Positions 48,904 to 62,422 of a stretch of 64,000 nt of DNA are shown here, one piece after another. Below the pieces are notes generated by a model. It was not told the origin of the DNA and ran no database searches. It saw only the letters and a list, made by a program, of their open reading frames with translations. Source of the DNA: Thioalkalivibrio sp. ALJ16 (GTDB lineage Bacteria; Pseudomonadota; Gammaproteobacteria; Ectothiorhodospirales; Ectothiorhodospiraceae); contig NZ_KB898044.1 in the NCBI RefSeq assembly GCF_000377345.1, forward strand, positions 50,340 through 114,339. Direction: 5' to 3'. The position numbers were made by a program, and so were the translations under genes. Each line of letters begins with the position of its first letter. Position 1 is the first letter of the stretch.

Positions 48904-48920
48904 CCGGGCCAGTGGCCCGG
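48904..48920 (-). terminator. Hairpin between rpsU and yqeY
   Basis: A 7-bp GC stem (CCGGGCC pairing with GGCCCGG) with a 3-nt loop lies between the rpsU stop and the yqeY start on the minus strand. Enteric rpsU-dnaG-rpoD operons have a leaky terminator after rpsU; this hairpin could play the same role, but it lacks a T-run. Confidence 0.4.
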
Positions 48921-48928
48921 ACAGGGGT

Positions 48929-49144
48929 TCAGTACAGACGCACCCGGCGGGTCATGTCGCGGGAGTTTTTCTTCAGCTGGCGCTTCACCGCCGCGGCCGC
49001 CTTGCGCTTGCGCTCGGTGGTCGGCTTTTCGTAGTACTCGCGGCGGCGGACTTCCGCGACCACGCCGGCCTTCTCGCAGGTGCGCTTGAAACGGCGCAGG
49101 GCAACCTCGAAGGGCTCATTCTCGCGAACTCGTACGTGCGGCAT
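48929..49144 (-). CDS. rpsU: Small ribosomal subunit protein bS21
   Basis: A 71-aa bS21. It has the conserved [45 protein letters not shown] and a basic C-terminus. It is the first gene of the macromolecular-synthesis cluster (rpsU-yqeY-dnaG-rpoD) in related bacteria. Here it is transcribed away from dnaG-rpoD and divergent from aroB. Confidence 0.96.
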   Translation of the reverse strand: MPHVRVRENEPFEVALRRFKRTCEKAGVVAEVRRREYYEKPTTERKRKAAAAVKRQLKKNSRDMTRRVRLY

Positions 49145-49299
49145 ACAATCTCCGAATCAGATGCAGATCATCTCGATCAAAAACGACAAAACCGGCCGCC
49201 AAACACAGCAGGCGACCATGCAGAACTCCCTATGGTAATCCAACCCGCGCCGAATGCAAAAGTCCGTGAAGCGATCCGCAGGCCGTGAAGGGATCGGCT

Positions 49300-49328
49300 T
49301 ACGCCACCGCCGGGGCGCACGCTATGAT
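49300..49328 (+). promoter_or_regulatory. Candidate sigma-70 promoter of aroB
   Basis: TTACGC (49300-49305) and TATGAT (49323-49328) are separated by 17 nt. A transcript starting about 7 nt after the -10 box would begin at or next to the aroB ATG at 49336, so it would be leaderless. No Shine-Dalgarno sequence is seen before that ATG. Confidence 0.4.
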
Positions 49329-49335
49329 GGCCGGT

Positions 49336-50433
49336 ATGGAAAGTCTGAACGTAGAACTCGGTGAACGCAGCTATCCGATTTACATCGGCCCCGGGCTGCT
49401 CGACCAGGCGCAGCAGCTGCGCCCCGCGCTGGAGGGCCGCCGCGTCGCGGTGATCAGCAACACCACCGTAGCGCCCCTGTACGGCGAGCGCCTGCGCCGC
49501 AGCCTGGCCGCCTGCGGGATCAGTGGCGAGCCACTGTGGATCGAGCTGCCCGACGGCGAGCAGCACAAGACTCTGGCCACGGTCGAGACCATCCTGACCC
49601 GACTGCTCGAGGCGCGACTGGACCGGGGCAGCCGCATTGTTGCGCTCGGCGGCGGCGTGGTCGGAGACATTGCCGGGTTCGCTGCCGCGATCTACCAGCG
49701 CGGGATCGACTTCGTGCAGATTCCGACCACCCTGCTGGCGCAGGTCGACTCCTCGGTGGGCGGCAAGACCGGGGTCAATCACCCGCTGGGCAAGAACATG
49801 ATCGGCGCCTTCCATCAGCCGCGCGCGGTCCTGATCGACACCGACACCCTGAAGACCCTGCCCGAACGCGAGCTGCAGGCCGGACTGGCCGAGGTCATCA
49901 AGTACGGACTGATCCGCGACCCCGACTTCTTTGCCTGGCTGGAAGCACACATCGACGAGCTGCGTGCCCTGGAACCGGCGGCCCTGGCCCATGCCATCCA
50001 GCGCTCCTGTGCCTGCAAGGCCGAGATCGTCGCCGCCGATGAACGCGAAGGCGGCATCCGCGCCCTGCTCAATCTTGGGCATACCTTCGGCCACGCGATC
50101 GAGGCCGGCATGGGCTATGGCGCCTGGCTGCACGGCGAGGCCGTCGGCACCGGCATGGCGATGGCCGCGCGCATGTCCGAGCACATGGGGTGGATGACCT
50201 CGGCTGAGCGCGAGCGCGCGGAGGCCCTGATCGCACGCGCCGGGCTGGCCCTGGAACCGCCGGACGCCGTCACACCCGAGCGCTTCCGCGAACTGATGGC
50301 GATCGACAAGAAAGTCGCCGCCGGTCGCCTGCGTCTGGTGCTGCTGCGCGGCATTGGCAACGCGGTGCTGACCGACCAGTTCGAAGACGCGGCACTGGAC
50401 CACACCCTGCGCGAGCATGCCCGTGTCGCCTGA
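49336..50433 (+). CDS. aroB: 3-dehydroquinate synthase
   Basis: Second enzyme of the shikimate pathway, NAD- and Zn-dependent. The 365-aa product has [39 protein letters not shown], the metal-ligand Glu in AEVIKYG, and His ligands in [13 protein letters not shown] and LHGEAVG. ATG 49336 was chosen as homology starts there; the frame continues upstream to 49285. It overlaps dgt by 17 nt. aroK is elsewhere (37080). Confidence 0.96.
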   Translation: MESLNVELGERSYPIYIGPGLLDQAQQLRPALEGRRVAVISNTTVAPLYGERLRRSLAACGISGEPLWIELPDGEQHKTLATVETILTRLLEARLDRGSRIVALGGGVVGDIAGFAAAIYQRGIDFVQIPTTLLAQVDSSVGGKTGVNHPLGKNMIGAFHQPRAVLIDTDTLKTLPERELQAGLAEVIKYGLIRDPDFFAWLEAHIDELRALEPAALAHAIQRSCACKAEIVAADEREGGIRALLNLGHTFGHAIEAGMGYGAWLHGEAVGTGMAMAARMSEHMGWMTSAERERAEALIARAGLALEPPDAVTPERFRELMAIDKKVAAGRLRLVLLRGIGNAVLTDQFEDAALDHTLREHARVA

Positions 50434-51607
50434 GGCCCTGGCCACCCCCAGCGTCGCCGCACCGGGGCTGGCCGCGTACGCCTCCGACCCTGCGCGCTCA
50501 CGCGGGCGCGCCCGCAGCGAACCCGCGCCGCAGCACCGCAGCGACTTCCAGCGCGACCGCGATCGCATCGTGCATTCCAGCGCCTTTCGCCGCCTCGAAT
50601 ACAAGACCCAGGTGTTCATCAGCCACGAGGGCGATCTGTTTCGCAATCGCCTGACCCATTCGCTGGAGGTCGCGCAGATCGGGCGCTCGATCGCGCGCGC
50701 CCTGCGCCTGAACGAAGACCTGGTCGAAGCCATCGCCCTCGCCCATGACCTGGGCCATACACCGTTCGGGCATGCCGGCCAGCACGCACTGAATGCCTGC
50801 ATGCGCACGCACGGCGGCTTCGAGCACAACCTGCAGTCGCTGCGCATCGTCGACCTGCTCGAGTGCCACTACGCCGACTTCGACGGACTCAACCTGACCT
50901 TCGAGACCCGCGAGGGCATCCTCAAGCACTGCTCGCCCGACAACGCGCGCCAGCTCGGCGAGATCGGCGTGCGCTTCCTGCAGAAGGAGCAGCCAAGCCT
51001 GGAGGCCCAGCTCGCCAACGTCGCCGACGAGATCGCCTACAACAACCATGATGTCGATGACGGCCTGCGCTCCGGACTCCTCTCGATGGACCGGCTCTCC
51101 GAGGTCACACTGTTCCGCGACTGCCACAAGGCGGTGCAGGCGCGGTATCCCGGGCTGGAACCCAGGAGGGTCCAGCACGAGACCGTGCGCCGCATGATCG
51201 ATGCCCTCGTGGGCGACCTGATCGAGACCAGCCGCGCGGCCATCGACCGGCACCGCCCGCAAGACCCGGACGCCGTGCGCCAGGCCGAATCCGCGCTGAT
51301 CCGGTTCAGCCCGGAAATGGCCGAGCAGGCACGCGAGCTCAAGACCTTCCTGCGCGAGAACCTCTACCATCATCACCAGGTGCACGGCGTGATGCACAAG
51401 GCCCGCCAGCTCATTCAGGACCTGTTCGCCGCATTCGAGTCGGATCTGCGCCTGATGCCCGAGCACTACCAGCGCCACGCCGACGCCATGAGCGCGAACG
51501 ACCCGCACGGGCCGCAACGCGCCATCGCCGACTACATCGCCGGCATGACCGATCGCCATGCCATCCGCGAACACCACCGCCTGTTCGACCTGGGCACGCT
51601 GACCTGA
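50417..51607 (+). CDS. dgt: Deoxyguanosinetriphosphate triphosphohydrolase-like protein
   Basis: HD-domain dNTP triphosphohydrolase of the dGTPase family that lowers dNTP pools. The 396-aa product has RTAFRRL-like [14 protein letters not shown], the metal-binding [17 protein letters not shown] and [18 protein letters not shown], and a C-terminal helical domain. It overlaps aroB by 17 nt and ends 11 nt before the SPOR protein gene. Confidence 0.93.
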   Translation: MPVSPEALATPSVAAPGLAAYASDPARSRGRARSEPAPQHRSDFQRDRDRIVHSSAFRRLEYKTQVFISHEGDLFRNRLTHSLEVAQIGRSIARALRLNEDLVEAIALAHDLGHTPFGHAGQHALNACMRTHGGFEHNLQSLRIVDLLECHYADFDGLNLTFETREGILKHCSPDNARQLGEIGVRFLQKEQPSLEAQLANVADEIAYNNHDVDDGLRSGLLSMDRLSEVTLFRDCHKAVQARYPGLEPRRVQHETVRRMIDALVGDLIETSRAAIDRHRPQDPDAVRQAESALIRFSPEMAEQARELKTFLRENLYHHHQVHGVMHKARQLIQDLFAAFESDLRLMPEHYQRHADAMSANDPHGPQRAIADYIAGMTDRHAIREHHRLFDLGTLT

Positions 51608-51618
51608 GAAACCGACCG

Positions 51619-53457
51619 ATGGCGCTCTCCGAACAATGCCTGGAACAGCTCGGCCTGCATGCCCCGCCGTTCGAGGATGCCCCCGACGAGACCTTCATCT
51701 ACAGCGACCCGCTGCTGGACGGCCTGCTCGAGTCCGCCCGCGCCGCCCTGAACGGGCCGGGGGCAGTGGTCCTGATGACTGGCGAGAACGGCTCCGGGCG
51801 CAGTCTTCAGCTGATGCGGCTGCTGGCCATGCTGCCCGAGCCGTTCGAGCTGATCGCGTTTCGTGCCCGCATCAACACCCAGTTCGAATCGGTGGACAAC
51901 ACCATTCGCAGCTACCTGCGCTCGCAGAACGCCGACGACCCCGATCGCGCGCTGACCGAGCTCCTGGGCAACCGCGTGGCCGACGGCGCGGACCCGGTGA
52001 TCGCAATGGACGACGCCCACCTGGTCGGCACCGACATCGTCAACAACCTGATGCGCATGCGCAGCGAGATCCTCGCCCGGCACGGGCGGGCGCCGCGCAT
52101 CATCCTGGTCGGCTCCAACGGACTGCTGCGCCGGCGCCTGTACCTGCCGGACCCATCCGACGAGGACCAGGTAACCCGTGTCGGGCTGCGCGCCTTCAAC
52201 CTCGAACAGACGGCCGCCTACCTGCGGCACCGCCTGCAGGCCGCCGGCCTGGCCGATCCCGAGCGCCTGCTCGACGCCGATAGCGTCCACCACCTGCAGA
52301 CCACCAGCCAGGGCCTGCCCGGCAACCTCAACCGCGAGGCCAACAGCCTCCTGGAACGCCAGTGCCGCAGCGAGCGACGCAATACCGTGGCCGCGGCAAC
52401 CGCCGGCGCGGGCGTGGCCACAGGGGCAGCGGCCGAGGCCGCGGACACGCCCCGCGACGCGCCGACCCCGCAGGAACCCCTGGAACCCACGTTCTCCGCG
52501 ACCCGCGACGAGGCGGTCAGCGACGCCCCCGAGCCGGACGTGGCCCTGGCCGCCACCCGCGACACCAGCCGCAGCGACTTCACCCCGGCCGCCGAGGCCC
52601 TGGCGACCGGCGACCAGCGGCCAGCGCCGCCGGAGCCCCCCGAAGGCTTCGAGGGCATCGAGGCCGACACCCGCATACCGCAACCGCCGGCCACGGAGAG
52701 CACCGCATTCTGGAACCAGCGCTGGTTCGTGCCCGCGGTCGCCCTGACCGTGGCCGTCGGCATCGCGGCACCCGTCGCCTGGCAGCTACTGGAAACCGAA
52801 TCCGTTCCGGCCGACAGCGAGATCATCGAACTGCCCCTGCCCGAACCCCGCATCACCGAGGCCGAGCCCGCTGTCGAACCGGAACCCGCGACGGACGACA
52901 CGCTCGCCCTCGGCGATCCCCTGGACCTGCCCGCGCCTACGGAATCCGCGCCGGAACCGACCACGGCACCGACCGAGGCACCCTCGGCGCCCGCGCGCGA
53001 CCCGGAACCCGCCCCGGAACCGGAACCGGACCCCCCGGCACAGCCCGCGGACCCCGAACCCGCGCCGGAACCCGAACCCGAACCCGAACCGGAGTCCACA
53101 CCGGAACCGGAGCCGGAACCGGAACCGGCGACGACCGCCGCGGACGAAGCCGACGCGGAGCGCCTGAGCAATGACCGCGCCTGGCTGAACAATCAGGACA
53201 GCGGCGCCACCACCATCCAGCTGCTGGCCGCGCCAAACCTGTCCACCGCCCGCGCCTACGCCGACCGGCACGAGCTGGGCGGGATCCGCTACATCCCGAC
53301 CCGGGTCAATGGTCGCGACTTCGTGGTCATCCTGGCCGGGGCCTTCGCGGATCGCGAGGCCGCCCAGCGGGCGGTGGAGGATCTGCCGGCCGCGGTACGT
53401 AACGACGGGCCGTGGGTTCGCTCCATCGGCTCCGTGCAGAACGTCGTCCGCGACTGA
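51619..53457 (+). CDS. AAA/SPOR-domain protein (DamX-like), Walker A Lys replaced
   Basis: A 612-aa protein with an N-terminal P-loop ATPase-like domain (about residues 10-260), a low-complexity linker, one membrane helix (about 369-391, WFVPAVALTVAVGIAAPVAW), a Pro-Glu repeat region (many PEPEPEP units), and a C-terminal SPOR domain (about 530-612) that binds denuded peptidoglycan at the septum. The P-loop reads GENGSGRS (residues 55-62): the essential Lys is Arg61. The Walker B VIAMDDAHL is present. In E. coli DamX lies between aroB and dam; here the position between dgt and gltB supports the same role in division. Confidence 0.85.
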   Translation: MALSEQCLEQLGLHAPPFEDAPDETFIYSDPLLDGLLESARAALNGPGAVVLMTGENGSGRSLQLMRLLAMLPEPFELIAFRARINTQFESVDNTIRSYLRSQNADDPDRALTELLGNRVADGADPVIAMDDAHLVGTDIVNNLMRMRSEILARHGRAPRIILVGSNGLLRRRLYLPDPSDEDQVTRVGLRAFNLEQTAAYLRHRLQAAGLADPERLLDADSVHHLQTTSQGLPGNLNREANSLLERQCRSERRNTVAAATAGAGVATGAAAEAADTPRDAPTPQEPLEPTFSATRDEAVSDAPEPDVALAATRDTSRSDFTPAAEALATGDQRPAPPEPPEGFEGIEADTRIPQPPATESTAFWNQRWFVPAVALTVAVGIAAPVAWQLLETESVPADSEIIELPLPEPRITEAEPAVEPEPATDDTLALGDPLDLPAPTESAPEPTTAPTEAPSAPARDPEPAPEPEPDPPAQPADPEPAPEPEPEPEPESTPEPEPEPEPATTAADEADAERLSNDRAWLNNQDSGATTIQLLAAPNLSTARAYADRHELGGIRYIPTRVNGRDFVVILAGAFADREAAQRAVEDLPAAVRNDGPWVRSIGSVQNVVRD

Positions 53458-53850
53458 TCGCCCCGTGCGAGGCACAGGAGCGCCCGCAAAGCGCCTAACA
53501 GGAAGTCCTGAAGGCAGGAAGATCACAGGGTAAACACCATCGCCCCCCTGAATGCGCCGCACACCCTGCACATGGATCAGGGCCGGCCACAACCGCCCTC
53601 CATCGCTTCCGATCTTCCGGTCGCGACCCTTCGGGCGTTTCGACCGGGCCTTGCCCGCGGCACACGGCCGCGTACCGCCCGAACTTAACCTGCGCGGGTG
53701 TCGTGCCTATTTGACCGGGCCCGGTTTGCCGGGAGAATGGCGATTCGGCTATATTCCTGCGCCTTTTTCCGTGTTCATGTTTCCAGGGACGGCCCTGACC
53801 AACGTACCGCGCCCGCGCACCATCCTGCGCGCCGTGACCGGAGTTCACCG
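53458..53850. other. 393-nt intergenic region with gltB promoter
   Basis: No gene is supported here. It contains a TAACAGGAAG...GAAGGCAGGAAG repeat at 53496-53521 that matches the repeat at 13528-13553 in 22 of 26 positions. A candidate promoter for gltB lies at 53726-53755, about 95 nt before its ATG. An open frame starting at 53698 simply continues into gltB and has no similarity upstream of it. Confidence 0.6.
53726..53755 (+). promoter_or_regulatory. Candidate sigma-70 promoter of gltB
   Basis: TTGCCG (53726-53731) and TATATT (53750-53755) are 18 nt apart, a plausible -35/-10 pair for gltB. The transcript would have a leader of about 90 nt. Confidence 0.45.
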
Positions 53851-56800
53851 ATGCGACAGAACCAACTGAACGGCACCCTGTACCGCCCCGAATTCGAGCG
53901 CGACAACTGCGGCTTCGGCCTGATCGCGCACATGGACGGGGTGGCCAGCCACTGGGTGGTGGACACGGCGATCAAGGCCCTGGAACGCATGACTCACCGC
54001 GGCGCGATCGCCGCGGACGGCAAGACCGGCGATGGCTGCGGGCTGCTGATGAAGACCCCGGTGGCCTTCCTGCGCACACTGGCCGGAGAGGCCAGCATCG
54101 AACTGGCCGAGCGCTTCGCCGCCGGCATGGTGTTCATCAACCCGGACAAGATCGCCGAGACGCGCGCCACCGTGGAGGCCGCGATCGAGCGCGGCCCGCT
54201 GAAGCTTGCCGGCTGGCGCGAAGTCCCGGTCAATCCGGAAGACGCCTGCGGCGCCGAGGCGATGCAGAGCCAGCCGCACATCCTGCAGGTGTTCATCAAT
54301 GCCCCGGCCGACATGGACGGCGACGCCTTCGAGCGCGCACTGTTCGTGGTGCGCCGCCGCGCCGAGATCGCAATGGGCGACGACCCGGTGTTCTATGTGC
54401 CGAGCCTGTCCGCGCGCGTGGTCTCCTACAAGGGTCTGGTGATGCCGGAGAACCTGCCGGTGTTCTACCGCGATCTACAGCGCCCGGAGCTGGAGACCGC
54501 GATCTGCGTGTTCCACCAGCGCTTCTCCACCAACACCTTCCCGCAGTGGGGCCTGGCGCAGCCGTTCCGCTTCCTCGCCCACAACGGCGAGATCAACACT
54601 GTGCAGGGCAACCGCAACTGGGCGGTCGCGCGCCAGCACAAGTTCGCCACCGAGAAGCTGCCGGAGCTGGCCGAGCTGGAGCCGCTGGTCAACCTGGAAG
54701 GCTCCGACTCGCAGAGCCTGGACAACATGCTCGAGGTCCTGCTGGCAGGCGGTATGGACCTGTTCCGCGCGATGCGCCTGCTGGTCCCGCCGGCGTGGCA
54801 GAACGTCGCGCACATGGACTCCGACCTGCGCGCCTTCTACGAATACAACTCCATGCACATGGAGCCCTGGGACGGCCCGGCCGGGATCGTGCTGACCGAC
54901 GGCCGCTACGCCGCCTGCACCCTGGACCGCAACGGCCTGCGCCCGGCACGCTACGTGATCACCAGGGACCGCCACATTACCCTGGCCTCCGAGATCGGCG
55001 TGTACGACTACGCCCCGGAGGACGTGGTCGCCAAGGGCCGCCTGAAGCCCGGGCAGATGCTGGCCGTGGATACCGAGTCCGGCGAGCTGCTGCAGCCCGA
55101 GGACGTCGACCGCATCAACCGCACGCGCCAGCCCTACCGCCAGTGGCTGCGCGCCCACGTGAAGCACCTGAAGAGCCAGCTGGACGACAACCAGCTGTTC
55201 TCCGGCGAGCCGATGCCGGCCGAGCGCCTGGAGACCTACGAAAAGCTGTTCGACGTCACCTTCGAGGAGCGCGACCAGATCCTGCGCGTGCTGGCCGAGG
55301 CCGGTCAGGAGGCCGTGGGCTCGATGGGGGACGACACCCCGTTCGCCGTGCTCTCCAGCCACACCCGCTCGCTGTTCGACTACTTCCGCCAGCAGTTCGC
55401 CCAGGTCACCAACCCGGCGATCGACCCGCTGCGCGAGAGCATCGTGATGTCGCTGGAGACCTGCTTCGGCCGCGAGCAGAACCTGTTCGAGGAGACCCCG
55501 GACCACGCCCACCGCCTGGTATCCGACTCCCCGGTGCTGTCCGAGGCCAAGTTCCGCGAACTGTGCAACCAGACCGAAGACGCCTTCCGCGTCGAGCGCA
55601 TGGACCTGAACTACGACGTCCATGCCGGCTCCCTGGAAGACGCCGTGAAGGCCCTGACCGACAACGCGGTAGAGGCCGTGCGCGGCGGTGCCGTGGTTCT
55701 GGTGCTGTCGGACCGCGGCATCGACCCGGAACGCCGCCCGATCCCGGCCGCGCTGGCCGTGGGCGCGGTGCATCACGCCCTGATCCGCGCCAAGCTGCGC
55801 ACCGACGCGAACATCGTCGCCGAGACCGCCACCGTGCGCGACCCGCACCACTTCGCGGTCCTGCTCGGCTTTGGGGCCACCGCGATCTACCCGTACCTGG
55901 CCTACTCCGCGCTGCACGGCATGTGCGAATCCGGCGAGATCCCGAACGCCGACCCGCTGACCCTGGCGCAGAACTACCGCCGCGGCATCAACAAGGGCCT
56001 GTTCAAGATCCTGTCGAAGATGGGCATCTCCACCATCGCCAGCTACCGCGGCGCGCAGCTGTTCGAGATCGTCGGCCTGGCCGACGAGGTCGTGGACACC
56101 TGCTTCACCGGCACTACCAGCCGCATCAAGGGCACCCGCTTCGCCGATATCGAGGCGGACCTGGAGACGCTGTCCAGGCGCGCCTGGAACCCGCGCAAGA
56201 GCGCCGGCCAGGGTGGCCTGCTAAAGTACGTCCACGGTGGCGAGTACCACGCCTACAACCCGGACGTGATCCAGACCCTGCACCGCGCGGTGCAGTCCGG
56301 CGACTACGGCGTGTACAAGGAATATGCGGACCTGGTGAACGAGCGCCCGGTGACCGTGCTGCGCGACCTGCTGAAGGTCCGCGACGACATCGAGCCGATC
56401 GCGCTGGACGAGGTCGAGTCCGAGGCCGAGATCCTGCCGCGCTTCGACTCCGCCGGCATGAGCCTGGGCGCGCTGTCGCCGGAGGCCCACGAGGCCCTGG
56501 CCACCGCGATGAACCGCCTCGGCGGGCGCTCCAACTCCGGCGAGGGCGGCGAGGCCGTCTCCCGCTACGGCACCGAGCGCATGTCCAAGATCAAGCAGGT
56601 GGCCTCCGGCCGCTTCGGCGTGACCCCGCACTACCTGGTCAACGCCGAGGTGCTGCAGATCAAGGTCGCCCAGGGCGCGAAGCCCGGTGAAGGCGGCCAG
56701 CTTCCCGGCCACAAGGTCAACAAGATGATCGCGGAGCTGCGCTACTCGAATCCGGGCGTGGCCCTGATCTCGCCGCCGCCGCACCACGACATCTACTCCA

Positions 56801-58314
56801 TCGAGGACCTGGCGCAGCTGATCTTCGACCTCAAGCAGGTCAACCCGGATGCGCTGGTCTCGGTAAAGCTGGTCTCCGAGGCCGGCGTCGGCACCATCGC
56901 CGCTGGCGTGGCCAAGGCCTACGCCGACCTGATCACCATCTCCGGCTATGACGGCGGCACCGGCGCCAGCCCGCTGACCTCGGTGAAGTACGCCGGCACC
57001 CCGTGGGAACTGGGCCTGACCGAGACCCACGCGACCCTGCGCGGCAACGACCTGCGCGACAAGGTACGCCTGCAGACCGACGGCGGCCTGAAGACCGGCC
57101 TCGACGTGATCAAGGCGGCGATCCTGGGTGCGGAGAGCTTCGGCTTCGGGACCGGCCCCATGGTCGCGCTCGGCTGCAAGTACCTGCGGATCTGCCACCT
57201 GAACAACTGCGCAACGGGTGTCGCCACGCAGGACAAGGTGCTGCGCATGAACCACTTCATCGGCCTGCCCGAGATGGTCATGCACTATTTCCAGTTCGTC
57301 GCCCGCGAGACCCGCGAGTGGATGGCGAAGCTGGGCGTGCGCAGCCTGACGGATCTGATCGGCCGTACCGATCTGCTGGAGATCCTGCCGGGCGAGACGC
57401 CGAAGCAGCAGCACCTGGACCTGAACGGCCTGCTGGCCAGTGGCGATCTCGACGACAAGCCGCGCTTCTGCAAGGAGCCGAAGAACGAGCCGTTCGACAA
57501 GGGCGAGCTGGCCGAGAAGATGGTCGCCGAGATGATCGAGACGATCGAGAACAAGGCCGGTGGCGAATACCGTTTCGACGTCGCCAATACCGACCGCTCG
57601 ATCGGCGCGCGGCTGTCCGGCGAGATCGCCAAACGCCACGGCAACCAGGGCATGTCCGATGCCCCGATCACCGTGCGCATGAAGGGCACGGCCGGGCAGA
57701 GCTTCGGCGTCTGGAACGCCGGTGGCCTGCACCTGTACCTGGAAGGTGACGCCAACGACTACGTCGGCAAGGGCATGACCGGCGGCAAGCTGGTGATCCG
57801 CCCACCGGAAGGCTCGGGCTTCGCCAGCCAGGACACCACCATCATGGGCAACACCTGCCTGTATGGGGCAACCGGCGGCAAGCTGTTCGCCGCCGGCCAG
57901 TGCGGCGAACGCTTCGGGGTGCGCAACTCCGGCGCGATCGCCGTGGTGGAAGGCATCGGCGACCACGGCTGCGAGTACATGACCGGCGGCGTGATGGTGG
58001 TGCTGGGCAACACCGGCATCAACTTCGGCGCGGGCATGACCGGCGGCTTCGCGTTCGTGCTGGACCGGGAGAACGACTTCCCGGACCGCATCAACAACGA
58101 GCTGATCGACCTGCACCGCCTCGACACCGAGGAGATGGAGGCGCACCGCAACTATCTCGAGGAACTCATCACCGAGTTCGTGCACGAGACGGACAGCGCC
58201 TGGGGCCGCGAGATCCTGGAACGTTTCGACGACTACCAGGGCTCGTTCTGGCTGGTGAAGCCCAAGGCCTCCGAACTGCGGGGCCTGCTGGCCAACCTGC
58301 GCCAGGCCGCCTGA
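53851..58314 (+). CDS. gltB: Glutamate synthase large subunit
   Basis: Large subunit of glutamate synthase, making two glutamates from glutamine and 2-oxoglutarate. The 1487-aa product has the N-terminal class II amidotransferase with its catalytic Cys20 (DNCGFGL), the FMN-binding synthase domain ([13 protein letters not shown]), the 3Fe-4S Cys1109/1115/1120 ([12 protein letters not shown]) and the C-terminal GXGXG beta-helix domain ([20 protein letters not shown]). Start ATG 53851, GGAG upstream. In most relatives gltD follows directly; here a terminator and then dnaG follow. Confidence 0.97.
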   Translation: MRQNQLNGTLYRPEFERDNCGFGLIAHMDGVASHWVVDTAIKALERMTHRGAIAADGKTGDGCGLLMKTPVAFLRTLAGEASIELAERFAAGMVFINPDKIAETRATVEAAIERGPLKLAGWREVPVNPEDACGAEAMQSQPHILQVFINAPADMDGDAFERALFVVRRRAEIAMGDDPVFYVPSLSARVVSYKGLVMPENLPVFYRDLQRPELETAICVFHQRFSTNTFPQWGLAQPFRFLAHNGEINTVQGNRNWAVARQHKFATEKLPELAELEPLVNLEGSDSQSLDNMLEVLLAGGMDLFRAMRLLVPPAWQNVAHMDSDLRAFYEYNSMHMEPWDGPAGIVLTDGRYAACTLDRNGLRPARYVITRDRHITLASEIGVYDYAPEDVVAKGRLKPGQMLAVDTESGELLQPEDVDRINRTRQPYRQWLRAHVKHLKSQLDDNQLFSGEPMPAERLETYEKLFDVTFEERDQILRVLAEAGQEAVGSMGDDTPFAVLSSHTRSLFDYFRQQFAQVTNPAIDPLRESIVMSLETCFGREQNLFEETPDHAHRLVSDSPVLSEAKFRELCNQTEDAFRVERMDLNYDVHAGSLEDAVKALTDNAVEAVRGGAVVLVLSDRGIDPERRPIPAALAVGAVHHALIRAKLRTDANIVAETATVRDPHHFAVLLGFGATAIYPYLAYSALHGMCESGEIPNADPLTLAQNYRRGINKGLFKILSKMGISTIASYRGAQLFEIVGLADEVVDTCFTGTTSRIKGTRFADIEADLETLSRRAWNPRKSAGQGGLLKYVHGGEYHAYNPDVIQTLHRAVQSGDYGVYKEYADLVNERPVTVLRDLLKVRDDIEPIALDEVESEAEILPRFDSAGMSLGALSPEAHEALATAMNRLGGRSNSGEGGEAVSRYGTERMSKIKQVASGRFGVTPHYLVNAEVLQIKVAQGAKPGEGGQLPGHKVNKMIAELRYSNPGVALISPPPHHDIYSIEDLAQLIFDLKQVNPDALVSVKLVSEAGVGTIAAGVAKAYADLITISGYDGGTGASPLTSVKYAGTPWELGLTETHATLRGNDLRDKVRLQTDGGLKTGLDVIKAAILGAESFGFGTGPMVALGCKYLRICHLNNCATGVATQDKVLRMNHFIGLPEMVMHYFQFVARETREWMAKLGVRSLTDLIGRTDLLEILPGETPKQQHLDLNGLLASGDLDDKPRFCKEPKNEPFDKGELAEKMVAEMIETIENKAGGEYRFDVANTDRSIGARLSGEIAKRHGNQGMSDAPITVRMKGTAGQSFGVWNAGGLHLYLEGDANDYVGKGMTGGKLVIRPPEGSGFASQDTTIMGNTCLYGATGGKLFAAGQCGERFGVRNSGAIAVVEGIGDHGCEYMTGGVMVVLGNTGINFGAGMTGGFAFVLDRENDFPDRINNELIDLHRLDTEEMEAHRNYLEELITEFVHETDSAWGREILERFDDYQGSFWLVKPKASELRGLLANLRQAA

Positions 58315-58340
58315 CCCGCCCCACCCTTCGGCGGAACGTT

Positions 58341-58368
58341 GAAACGGGCCCCTCACGGGGCCCGTTTC
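58341..58368 (+). terminator. Rho-independent terminator after gltB
   Basis: A perfect 12-bp stem (GAAACGGGCCCC pairing with GGGGCCCGTTTC) with a 4-nt TCAC loop, followed by ATTT, lies 26 nt after the gltB stop. It ends gltB transcription before dnaG. Confidence 0.85.
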
Positions 58369-58485
58369 ATTTGCAGCCCCACAGAACCTGTGATGGCAGC
58401 ACGCGCACCCTGACGACCACCTACGGCTCCGGGCTATCATGCGAAGCTGATCACCGGCACGACCCGAGGAGCACGCGGCACCCCC

Positions 58486-60276
58486 ATGGCAGGTCTCATT
58501 CCACAGGCATTCATCGACGAGCTGCTCGAGCGCAGCGACATCGTCGAGGTGATCCAGCGCCGCGTGAGCCTGAAGAAGGCCGGGCGCGAGTTCGCCGCCT
58601 GCTGCCCGTTCCACGGCGAGAAGACACCGTCGTTCTACGTCTCCCCGCAAAAGCAGTTCTATCACTGCTTCGGCTGCGGGGCGCACGGTACGGCCATCAG
58701 CTTCCTGATGGAGTACGAGAACCTGAGCTTCCCCGAGGCGGTCGAGCAGCTGGCCGAGCTGGCCGGACTGGAGGTCCCGCGCGAGGCCGGGGGCGATGAC
58801 AAGCGCGAGGCCCACGCACCGCTGTACGAGGCCCTGAACGCGGCGGCCGACTACTACGTGCAGCAACTGCGCCAGACGCCGAAGGCCGTCGAGTACCTGA
58901 AGAACCGCGGCATCGACGGCACCACCGCCCGCGACTACCAGATCGGCTGGGCCCCGCCCTCGGGCCTGATCGAGGCCCTCAAGCCACGCTTCACCCCGCA
59001 GCAGCTGGTGGATGCGGGCCTGGCCGCGCGCCGCGACGACGGCGGCATCCGCGAGCGTTTCCGCGCGCGCATCATGTTCCCGATCCGCGACCGGCGCGGG
59101 CGCATCACCGGCTTCGGCGGGCGCCTGATCGAAGACGGCGAGCCGAAATACCTGAACAGCCCGGAGAGTGAGGTCTTCCACAAGGGACAGACCATCTACG
59201 GCCTGTTCGAGGCGCGCAAGGCCGGTACCCGGCTGGATGACATCGTGGTGGTCGAGGGCTACATGGACGTGGTCGGGCTGGCGCGCGCCGGTTTTCGCCG
59301 CGCGGTGGCCTGCATGGGCACCGCCCTGACCCGCGCCCACCTGGACAGCCTGTTCCGCCAGGTCTCGCGCATCACCCTGTGCTTCGACGGCGATGCCGCG
59401 GGCCGCCGCGCGGCCTGGCGCTCGCTGGCCGAGGCGCTGCCCGCGATCCAGGGCCTGCGCGAGGTGCGCGTGCTGTTCCTGCCCGAAGGCGACGACCCCG
59501 ACAGCCTGGTGCTGCGCGACGGCCTCGCCGGCTGGGAGGAACGCCTGGCCGGCGCCCTGCCCCTGTCCGAGACGCTTGTGCGGCTGCTGCGCGAGGAACA
59601 CCCGACCGACACCGCCGAGGGCCGCACCCGCTTCGCACATGCCGCGATGAAGCTGGTGGCCACCACCCGCGATCCCCTGTTCCGCGACCAGTTGGTCGAA
59701 CGCATCGCCGAGGAGACCCATCTCAGCCGCGAGCGCCTGGAACAGGCCCTGACCGAACCGGCGCCGGCACCCTCCGCGCACGATGTCCGGGACGAGCCGC
59801 GCGGCGGGCCGCCTGCACAGGCCCGCGCCGCCGGCGGCGAGACGCCCCCCGCCCTGTGGGGGGCCCTGCTGGCGCGCATACTGCAGCACCCCGACCTGGA
59901 CTGGTCGCAGTCCGAGATCGTCCAGCTGGCCGAGCTGCACGGCGTGGCGGCGGCCACACTGCGCGAACTGCTCGAGGCCCTGCGCGAGCACCCTGCACGG
60001 CATACCGCCGGGCTGCTGGAACGGTTTCGCGACCAGCGCCATTTCCAGCGCCTGATGGCGCTGGCCCACCAGGAGCTGGGCGATCGCGAAGAGGCCGTAA
60101 CCCGTCAGACCGCCGTCGACTGCGCCCGCCAGCTGCTGCGCCAGCACTATCGTGCACGGATTCGCGAACTCACCCGCCCTGGCGCCGAACTGGGAACGGA
60201 ACAACGCGCCGAGCTGGCTCGTCTAACCCAGCAATTGCAGAAATTCGATGCGCCGCGCCAGGAGAACGTCGAGTAG
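58486..60276 (+). CDS. dnaG: DNA primase
   Basis: Synthesises RNA primers at the replication fork. The 596-aa product has the N-terminal zinc ribbon (Cys40, His43, Cys61, Cys64 in CPFH and CFGC), the TOPRIM domain with [10 protein letters not shown] and [14 protein letters not shown], and the DnaB-binding C-terminal helical domain. Start ATG 58486. It follows gltB by 171 nt, with rpoD 197 nt downstream on the same strand. Confidence 0.96.
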   Translation: MAGLIPQAFIDELLERSDIVEVIQRRVSLKKAGREFAACCPFHGEKTPSFYVSPQKQFYHCFGCGAHGTAISFLMEYENLSFPEAVEQLAELAGLEVPREAGGDDKREAHAPLYEALNAAADYYVQQLRQTPKAVEYLKNRGIDGTTARDYQIGWAPPSGLIEALKPRFTPQQLVDAGLAARRDDGGIRERFRARIMFPIRDRRGRITGFGGRLIEDGEPKYLNSPESEVFHKGQTIYGLFEARKAGTRLDDIVVVEGYMDVVGLARAGFRRAVACMGTALTRAHLDSLFRQVSRITLCFDGDAAGRRAAWRSLAEALPAIQGLREVRVLFLPEGDDPDSLVLRDGLAGWEERLAGALPLSETLVRLLREEHPTDTAEGRTRFAHAAMKLVATTRDPLFRDQLVERIAEETHLSRERLEQALTEPAPAPSAHDVRDEPRGGPPAQARAAGGETPPALWGALLARILQHPDLDWSQSEIVQLAELHGVAAATLRELLEALREHPARHTAGLLERFRDQRHFQRLMALAHQELGDREEAVTRQTAVDCARQLLRQHYRARIRELTRPGAELGTEQRAELARLTQQLQKFDAPRQENVE

Positions 60277-60473
60277 GGACCACAGCCAGCCCCCCGACCC
60301 TTGAAGCGCCGGCATTTGCCCGCATTCTGGAGACATGCCTGTCGCCTTCGCCACGGCGGCGGTCAGGTGCCGTTGACCGGAAAATCGGTCAGGCAACCAG
60401 CAATATAAGAATCTTCTGCTACAATGTAGGATTATTTTTTGGCCGACTCGACTTCCCTCGGAGTACTACCGCA
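60277..60473. other. dnaG-rpoD intergenic region
   Basis: This 197-nt gap should hold a promoter of rpoD. A TACAAT (60420-60425) about 50 nt before the rpoD ATG could be a -10 box, but there is no good -35 at the right distance. No terminator after dnaG is visible, so read-through from dnaG is likely. Confidence 0.35.
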
Positions 60474-62384
<1,911 letters not shown>

Positions 62385-62422
62385 CCGGCGTCCCGGCCCA
62401 ACGGCCGGAACCTGCCCTGCCG

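Noticed and set aside
52806..53150. A repetitive region that could look like a tandem repeat or CRISPR at a glance.
   Set aside because: It is coding Pro-Glu repeats inside the SPOR-domain protein, with no regular spacer pattern; no CRISPR array was seen in the window.
53552..53869. A 105-codon plus-strand open frame overlapping the gltB start.
   Set aside because: No ribosome site or similarity, and it runs into gltB in a different frame.
56221..60204. A 1327-codon open frame on the minus strand opposite gltB and dnaG.
   Set aside because: No recognisable domain, and both plus-strand genes are strongly supported by motifs.
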